A DNA stretch of 64,000 bases from Pseudomonas putida (GTDB taxonomy: Bacteria > Pseudomonadota > Gammaproteobacteria > Pseudomonadales > Pseudomonadaceae). The first letter of the stretch is position 1; each line of letters begins with the position of its first letter. The notes beneath the pieces were generated by a model. It was not told where the DNA came from and did not search any database. It saw only the letters and a list, made by a program, of their open reading frames with translations. The stretch is from positions 310,001 through 374,000 of the forward strand of contig NZ_MINI01000038.1 in the NCBI RefSeq assembly GCF_002906855.1. Direction: 5' to 3'. A program made the position numbers and the translations under genes. Below are positions 59,013 through 64,000 of this stretch, piece after piece.

Positions 59013-59252
59013 AAAGCACTCCCTGCTAGCGACATCCTGACGCGCGAGTATACGCAGCAACCCCTTCAAGAATGCGGCCTGCAGCCTCCTTGGCAGAAAC
59101 GGGTACGCCGTTGTCCGTTATCAATACCTGGCGGCTGGAGGGCGCTTGTATAGTGCTGAGGCCAACCTATCCCTCGGGATAATTGTCTGAATGCGGTTGC
59201 TCGCCTAGGCTGCCCGAGGCTGCGCAAACGCCCATGCCCGCGTGAGGAAACC
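59013..59252. other. Divergent promoter region between sensor and response regulator
   Basis: This 240-bp region holds the TATCCC-TC-GGGATA palindrome (59168-59181) and nothing that looks coding. Both genes may be controlled from here. Confidence 0.6.
59168..59181. promoter_or_regulatory. Perfect palindrome in the two-component promoter
   Basis: TATCCCTCGGGATA is a perfect inverted repeat. It matches the site before ycaC copy 3 (53209-53222) in arms, length and spacing, so one regulator may bind both. Confidence 0.6.
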
Positions 59253-60233
59253 ATGATCCGAATCGGTAATGCCCAGGTGTCGCTGGAGCGGCGAGAAGCC
59301 TTTCTCGATGGCAAGCCGGTCCCATTGGGCGGGCGTGCATTCGAGGTGTTGGCCACACTGATCAAGGCCAAGGGCCGGGTGGTCTGCAAGGATGAGCTGT
59401 TCAGCCAGGTGTGGGCCGGCACGGTAGTCGAGGACAACAACCTGCAGGTGCAGGTGTCGCTGCTGCGCAAGGCCTTCGGCGACCGCGGGCTGATCCAGAC
59501 CGTGCCGCGCCGGGGTTATCGTCTGGCTGCGCAGGTCAGTTTCGACGTACCTTGCCTGGCCCTCGGTCAGTCGCCATTTGGCGCTATGGCTGATGCCAAC
59601 GAACCGTTCGACGACGCCATGAACGTCCCTGTGCTGGTGGTGGATGACGATCCTTCGGTGCGCACGGCACTGGGCCGCCTGCTGCGTTCGCAAGACATTC
59701 CACACCGTTTGTTCGCCAGCGCCGAAGAGCTTTTCGACGCTCGCCTGGAAAGCCCTTGCGCTTGCCTGCTGCTGGACATGCATTTGCCCGAAACCAGCGG
59801 CCTTGAGGTTCAGGCTGCGCTGCACCGGCTGGCGCTGCCTTGGCCGATCGTGTTCATGACCGGTTTCGGCACTATCCCCATGACGGTCCAGGCCATGCGT
59901 GCCGGGGCCGTGGAGTTCCTGACCAAGCCCTTCGACGAAGACCAGTTGCTGGCACTGCTTGAGTCGGTACGTACGCGCGCCGTGGCCGAGGGGCGCAAAT
60001 GGCAGCATGCGCGGCAGGTCGAAGAAAAGTACCAGCACCTGACCCAGCGCGAGCGCCAGGTATTTTCGCTGGTGGTTGGCGGCTTGTCGCACAAGCAGAT
60101 TGCCAAGGCGATCGGCACCAGTGAAGTGACCACAAAGGTGCACAAGAAGAACATCATGAACAAGATGCAATCCCGCTCGCTGCTGGAGCTGGTGGCCATG
60201 CACAACGTCATCGAGGCTCGGTCTGGCACATGA
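59253..60233 (+). CDS. Response regulator with DNA-binding domains on both sides of the receiver
   Basis: The 326 aa protein has an OmpR-type winged helix at residues about 1-95 (GGRAFEVLATLIKAKGRVVC; DRGLIQTVPRRGYRL). A receiver domain lies at about 125-240 with phosphorylated aspartate 175 (LLLDMHLPETSG) and lysine 225 (TKPF). A LuxR-type helix-turn-helix follows at about 262-320 (LTQRERQVFSLVVGGLSHKQ; GTSEVTTKVHKKN). Regulators normally have one output domain, so this is unusual. Its stop overlaps the start of the receiver-only gene. Confidence 0.92.
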   Translation: MIRIGNAQVSLERREAFLDGKPVPLGGRAFEVLATLIKAKGRVVCKDELFSQVWAGTVVEDNNLQVQVSLLRKAFGDRGLIQTVPRRGYRLAAQVSFDVPCLALGQSPFGAMADANEPFDDAMNVPVLVVDDDPSVRTALGRLLRSQDIPHRLFASAEELFDARLESPCACLLLDMHLPETSGLEVQAALHRLALPWPIVFMTGFGTIPMTVQAMRAGAVEFLTKPFDEDQLLALLESVRTRAVAEGRKWQHARQVEEKYQHLTQRERQVFSLVVGGLSHKQIAKAIGTSEVTTKVHKKNIMNKMQSRSLLELVAMHNVIEARSGT

Positions 60234-60595
60234 GCAGAGCGGTGTGCATCGTCGATGACGATGCTTCTGTGCGCAAAAGCCTGGGCAACCTGCTGCGTTC
60301 TGCGGGGTTCGAGTGCTTGGCGTTCGCTGCGGGCGAGGTGTTTCTGGCCTCGGGCCAGTCACGTGAGGCTGGGTGCGTTCTGCTCGATCTGAAGATGCCG
60401 GGGATGAGCGGGCTGGAGGTGCAGCGTGAGCTGGCGCGGCGGGGTTGGCGCTTGCCGGTGATCGGCATGTCGGCGCATTGGGACGAAGGTGCGGTGCAGG
60501 CGGCGCTAGCAAATGGCGCGCAATCTTGCCTGGGTAAGCCGTTTTCCGAAGAGGTACTGCTCAAGGTGGTCGAAGCGGCGTTGGCAGCTGAATGA
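60230..60595 (+). CDS. Receiver-only response regulator
   Basis: The 121 aa protein is a bare FixJ/CheY-like receiver with phosphorylation site aspartate 53 (VLLDLKMPGMSG) and the acidic pair VDDDAS. It lacks an output domain. The ATG overlaps the last codons of the upstream regulator (ATGA), so the two are translationally coupled. It may be a phosphate sink or an allosteric partner for the sensor. Confidence 0.92.
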   Translation: MSRAVCIVDDDASVRKSLGNLLRSAGFECLAFAAGEVFLASGQSREAGCVLLDLKMPGMSGLEVQRELARRGWRLPVIGMSAHWDEGAVQAALANGAQSCLGKPFSEEVLLKVVEAALAAE

Positions 60596-60668
60596 GCACA
60601 CCTGAACAATCAATTGCTGTGCCGCCGGCTGATGCTCGTTGGGTTGATTGAATCACGAGATCTTTGCC

Positions 60669-61097
60669 ATGCCACACCTCAAGACCCTTCATGCTCCCCA
60701 GTCGCCAACCCTTATCGCCAGTGGCCTGCTGTTCATGCGGGTGATGGCCGCTGTGCTGCTGTTTTCCATCCACGGGTTACCCAAGCTGCTGGACTGGAGC
60801 GGGGAGTTGCAGCGCATCGAGGATCCTTTTGGCCTGGGGGCGCCGCTGACCTTGGGCCTGGCGGTGTTTGCCGAAGTGGTCTGCCCGGTGTTGCTGGTGC
60901 TGGGCGTGGCAGCGCGGTTGGCCTGCTTGCCGGTGCTGGCAGTGTTGCTGGTGGCGCTGGTGGTGGTGCACCCGGACTGGTCGCTGGAGCAGGGCCAGTT
61001 TGCCTGGTTGCTGGTGGCGCTTTATGGCGGGCTGGCGTTGACTGGGCCTGGGCTGTACTCGGTCTCCGGGTTGATCGGCCGAAGCAAGTTTTCCTGA
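60669..61097 (+). CDS. DoxX-family membrane protein
   Basis: The 142 aa protein has four membrane helices (LIASGLLFMRVMAAVLLFSI; PLTLGLAVFAEVVCPVLLVL; RLACLPVLAVLLVALVVVHP; QFAWLLVALYGGLALTGPG), the DoxX layout. DoxX proteins act in sulfur oxidation or redox protection in some organisms; the function here is unknown. ATG 60669 has GAGA upstream; TTG 60648 is possible. It follows the receiver gene by 73 bp in the same direction. Confidence 0.85.
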   Translation: MPHLKTLHAPQSPTLIASGLLFMRVMAAVLLFSIHGLPKLLDWSGELQRIEDPFGLGAPLTLGLAVFAEVVCPVLLVLGVAARLACLPVLAVLLVALVVVHPDWSLEQGQFAWLLVALYGGLALTGPGLYSVSGLIGRSKFS

Positions 61098-61129
61098 TGG
61101 ATCTTGGGGCGGCAAGGCAGCCCCAGGCT

Positions 61130-62620
61130 CTAGCTGCTGCCCGGCCGGTACTGTAAAGCCTCGGCCAGATGCCCGCGGCTGATCGCCTGGCTAGCTTCCA
61201 GATCCGCCAAAGTCCGGGCCACCTTCAGCAACCGATGCGCCGCCCGCAAAGAAAGCGTCAGCCGCTCGCAGGCATTCTCCAACCAAGCCTGGTCCGCCGC
61301 TACCAGCTGACAATGGCTCCGCAACCCTTCCAGGTTCAGAAACGCATTGGCACAGCCTTGCCGCCGCTGCTGCACCTCACGAGCCTCTGCCACCTTTACA
61401 GCCACGTCGGCACTAGTCTCCCCACTGGGCTGGTTGTTCAGCGTGGTGGTCTCGCGGGCCACGGTCAGGTGCAGGTCGATGCGGTCCAGCAACGGGCCGG
61501 ACAGTTTGTTGCGATACCGTGCGATCTGCTCGGTGCTGCAGCGGCAGCGGCCGGTGGGGTCGCCCAAGTAGCCGCAAGGGCAGGGGTTCATCGCCGCCAC
61601 CAGCTGGAAGCGCGCCGGGAAACGCACCTTGTCGCGCGCCCGCGCAATCACGATTTCGCCCGACTCCAGCGGCTCGCGCAGGACTTCCAGCACGCGCCGT
61701 TCAAACTCTGGCAGCTCGTCGAGAAACAGCACGCCATGGTGCGCCAGGGTGATCTCGCCTGGCTGCGGCCGGCTGCTGCCGCCTACCAGCGCTGGCCCCG
61801 AAGCCGAATGGTGCGGATGGCGAAACGGGCGCTGCGGCCAGCTGCTCAGCGGCGTGTGGCCACTCACCGACTGGATCGCCGCCACTTCCAGCGCCTCTTG
61901 TTCATCCAGAGGTGGCAGCAGGCCGGGCAGGCGGCTGGCGAGTAGCGTCTTGCCCGTTCCGGGCGGCCCGGTGAACAGCAGGTTATGCGCCCCGGCTGCG
62001 GCCAGCAGCAATGCCCGCTTGGCCGCAACCTGGCCTTGTACCTCGCTGAGGTCCGGATAAGGCTGTTGCTTCAGGACCAAGCCATTGGCGGCAAACGGAG
62101 CTAGTGGCACCTGCCCGTTCAGATGCGCCACCAATTCCAGCAGGTGCCCCACTGCATATACCACCAGCCCGCCCGCCAGGCTGGCTTCTTCAGCGTTTTC
62201 CCGCGGCACCACCAATGCCCGGCCAGCCTCGCGCGCCGCCAGTGCCGCTGGCAACACGCCCTGCACCGGGCGCAACTTACCCGACAGGGCCAGCTCGCCC
62301 AGACATTCCATTTCAGTCAGGGCGGGCAACGGCACCTGGCCATCGGCGGCGAGGATGCCCAGGGCGATGGCCAGGTCATAACGCCCGCCGTCCTTGGGCA
62401 GGTCGGCCGGTGCGAGGTTCTGGGTAATGCGCCGCTGCGGGTAGTTCAGCCCGGAATTGACGATGGCGCTGCGCACACGGTCCTTGCTTTCCTTGACCGT
62501 GGTTTCCGGCAGGCCGACCAGAGTGAGGTGGGGCAGGCCGTTGGCCAGGTGCGTTTCGACGCTGACCGCCGGGGCCTGCACGCCGACCTGGGCACGGCTG
62601 TGAACGAGGGCGAGGGACAT
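61130..62620 (-). CDS. comM: ComM/YifB family AAA ATPase (Mg chelatase-like)
   Basis: ComM is a hexameric helicase that helps branch migration during natural transformation. The 496 aa protein has an N-terminal subdomain (SLALVHSRAQVGVQAPAVSV), Walker A (GPPGTGKTLLASRLPG), a Walker B of the form LFLDELPEF, and a C-terminal Mg chelatase domain (GRGHLAEALQYRPG). Its length is normal. In many pseudomonads a UbiK-type gene precedes comM, but none is seen upstream here. Confidence 0.92.
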   Translation of the reverse strand: MSLALVHSRAQVGVQAPAVSVETHLANGLPHLTLVGLPETTVKESKDRVRSAIVNSGLNYPQRRITQNLAPADLPKDGGRYDLAIALGILAADGQVPLPALTEMECLGELALSGKLRPVQGVLPAALAAREAGRALVVPRENAEEASLAGGLVVYAVGHLLELVAHLNGQVPLAPFAANGLVLKQQPYPDLSEVQGQVAAKRALLLAAAGAHNLLFTGPPGTGKTLLASRLPGLLPPLDEQEALEVAAIQSVSGHTPLSSWPQRPFRHPHHSASGPALVGGSSRPQPGEITLAHHGVLFLDELPEFERRVLEVLREPLESGEIVIARARDKVRFPARFQLVAAMNPCPCGYLGDPTGRCRCSTEQIARYRNKLSGPLLDRIDLHLTVARETTTLNNQPSGETSADVAVKVAEAREVQQRRQGCANAFLNLEGLRSHCQLVAADQAWLENACERLTLSLRAAHRLLKVARTLADLEASQAISRGHLAEALQYRPGSS

Positions 62621-62981
62621 GGACGCTCCGTTGTCATGAGTGGGGAGCCGCTTCCTGCGGCTGACCCAAGCATAGTGATCCAGGGGCCCGCTCTATCGAG
62701 TAAAGTGCTTCAGCGTCTTTCGCTGGGCCTGCGCCTGCAAGGCAATCAGCAAATCCTCGATTTTTTCGATCGCATCATGGCTGACCGGTTGTACGGTCCA
62801 AATGGTCGGCCGCCGCCAGGCATGCTGTGAAACGCAGGGTTTTCCCTGCCTTTTGAAAAAGCCTGACAAATACTGGATCCAATTCTTTGCGAAGAACCCG
62901 GCTATAGCTTAGTGTTCAACAGCGACTGCTGTTGCCATGGGATGGCAACGCAACCCTTGAAATGGACTTAAGGTACTGCCC
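62621..62981. other. Intergenic region upstream of comM and the DUF4034 gene
   Basis: These 361 bp hold the divergent promoters. The minus strand has an open frame from a TTG at 62869 to 62693 (58 aa, ending with IEDLLIALQAQAQRKTLKHF), listed separately at low confidence. No other clear gene or site is seen. Confidence 0.5.
62693..62869 (-). CDS. Possible small protein (58 aa, TTG start)
   Basis: The frame reads from TTG 62867-62869 to a stop at 62693. The sequence has charged, amphipathic helix-like stretches (SHDAIEKIEDLLIALQAQAQ), unlike a random shadow frame, but there is no good ribosome-binding site and no recognised family. Function cannot be assigned. It lies directly upstream of comM in the same direction. 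Confidence 0.2.
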   Translation of the reverse strand: MSGFFKRQGKPCVSQHAWRRPTIWTVQPVSHDAIEKIEDLLIALQAQAQRKTLKHFTR

Positions 62982-64000
62982 GTGCAAACGCTCATTCGCA
63001 CCCGCCAGCAGATCCGAGAACGGGTGCAGGCCAATGAATACGCTGAACTCAACCGTTTGTTCGATGCGCTGGAGGCGCAGTGGCGCCAGGCGCCCCCTGG
63101 TGAGTGCCCCGTCTACCTGGAAGCTGTGCAAGGCTACATGCTGGATTGGGACACACAGGGCGGCAAGGCCCTGACGCACACCCTCAAGGCCTGGATCGAC
63201 GCCTGCCCCAAGGCTTATCACCCGCATGTGGTGATGGGTTTTCACTGCTTCAACCATGCCTGCCAGATTCGTGGGCAGGCTGATGCTCATGAAGTGTCCG
63301 AAGAACGCTGGCTGGCTGCCGAGCAGGCCTGCGAGAAAGGCACGGCGCACTTCCTGCAGGCCCTGGAGCGCAGCGCGCAACCGGTTGCCGCAGTCATCGG
63401 CATGCTGCACATCAGCGCTTACCTGCGCGAGCCTGGCTGGTTGGTCGAATTGTTCGCTGGGCAGGCGGCGCGCTATCGGCCCAGCGCGCATGCCGATGTG
63501 GAGGTGCAGGAGGCCGCAGCGCCATTGTTGGTCAAGTACGGCCTGACGCCCTTGCTGGAACTGCCGCAAACGTTGCCGGCCGGGTTGAGCGCGCGTTTGC
63601 ATGAGCAAGGCGAGCCCGCCAGGGATTACTGGCTGCGCCATGCGCTGTGGTGGTTTCCCGGCTGCTTCGAGGCAATCGAGGCCTATGCCGCTTACCTGAC
63701 CCCTCGTTGGGGTGGCAGCGCTGAAGCGATTGACGCACTGGCCAGCGGGCCGCTTTGCCACGGTTGGTCTGAAGCACAGCGCAATGCGATCCGCTGGCTG
63801 GCCCTGGAAGAGACTTTCTGGCTGCCGCATGCCAAGCAACTGCCTCAGGTCGCAACCTGGCAAAGAACCTTTGCCCAATGGGCCCAACGCGAACTCAGGC
63901 CCAAAGAGCGCGCCACGTTGCTGGCCCGGCGTGGCGCGCTGCGGCGCTATTCGATGGGTGATTACGCCGGTGCGATGCGCGACTTTGCCGACAGCGTCGC
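62982..64000 (+). CDS. DUF4034-like protein (3' end outside window)
   Basis: A GTG start at 62982 has AAGG 8 bases upstream. The frame is open to the end of the window (about 339 codons shown). It begins MQTLIRTRQQIRERVQANEY and has a helical repeat look with many W/H-rich segments (LEAVQGYMLDWDTQGGKAL, HVVMGFHCFNHACQIRGQ), typical of DUF4034 proteins in pseudomonads, whose function is unknown. It is divergent from comM. Confidence 0.75.
   Translation, partial: MQTLIRTRQQIRERVQANEYAELNRLFDALEAQWRQAPPGECPVYLEAVQGYMLDWDTQGGKALTHTLKAWIDACPKAYHPHVVMGFHCFNHACQIRGQADAHEVSEERWLAAEQACEKGTAHFLQALERSAQPVAAVIGMLHISAYLREPGWLVELFAGQAARYRPSAHADVEVQEAAAPLLVKYGLTPLLELPQTLPAGLSARLHEQGEPARDYWLRHALWWFPGCFEAIEAYAAYLTPRWGGSAEAIDALASGPLCHGWSEAQRNAIRWLALEETFWLPHAKQLPQVATWQRTFAQWAQRELRPKERATLLARRGALRRYSMGDYAGAMRDFADSV

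Overview
The window is chromosomal DNA of a fluorescent pseudomonad, very probably of the Pseudomonas putida group. The crc-pyrE, argB-algC-dut-coaBC and hglS / amaB-amaA gene blocks, the protein sequences, the high-GC codon use and the dispersed REP elements (core around GCGGGCTTGNCCCGCGAA, often as inverted pairs) all fit that group. No rRNA, tRNA or CRISPR array was seen.

Layout. 1-6.3 kb: housekeeping genes: crc (cut by the window edge), pyrE, the leftward run coaBC-dut-algC-argB, and radC. 6.3-9.7 kb: a REP pair split by a small IS3-type remnant, a family-5 solute-binding protein, rpmB-rpmG, an I78-like small protein and a cupin. 9.8-17.4 kb: probable polyamine/4-aminobutyrate catabolism (kauB, an MFS carrier, a MocR regulator, a PuuB-like oxidase), with a phospholipase-D lipoprotein and a DUF1127 protein. 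17.4-22.2 kb: D/L-alanine catabolism (lrp, dadA, dadX), a cupin regulator and cytochrome c5. 22.3-31.4 kb: acetyl-CoA hydrolase/transferase, xpt, rep, a GSDEF-EAL protein behind a Fur-box-like site, a C-terminally damaged MATE exporter and a LysR regulator. 31.6-39.1 kb: a chemoreceptor and the lysine/pipecolate genes hglS, amaB and amaA with a divergent LysR gene.

39.1-60.6 kb is the most unusual part. It carries three close paralogues of a YcaC-type isochorismatase-fold hydrolase (40.7, 48.5 and 53.3 kb). They lie among a monooxygenase-domain membrane protein, a deleted alpha/beta-hydrolase, a Tat-exported amidohydrolase, an MFS exporter, an OprD porin and several regulators. The first two copies share a leader with the dyad CGTTC-N8-GAACG, which also lies at the start of a LysR gene. 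The third copy shares the dyad TATCC-N4-GGATA with the promoter of a two-component system about 6 kb away. That system has a 1679-residue sensor (pseudokinase, AAA ATPase, GAF, histidine kinase), a response regulator with DNA-binding domains on both sides of its receiver, and a receiver-only protein. A broken higB followed by an intact higA, a Kef-type antiporter and two AraC-type regulators lie between. 60.6-64 kb: a DoxX protein, comM and the start of a DUF4034-like protein.

How it fits together: much of the window handles amines and amino acids (putrescine/GABA, alanine, lysine/pipecolate) under local LysR, MocR and Lrp regulators. Crc, encoded at the left edge, may act on at least two of these transcripts through A-rich CA motifs. 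The ycaC region looks like a separate, duplicated stress or detoxification regulon.
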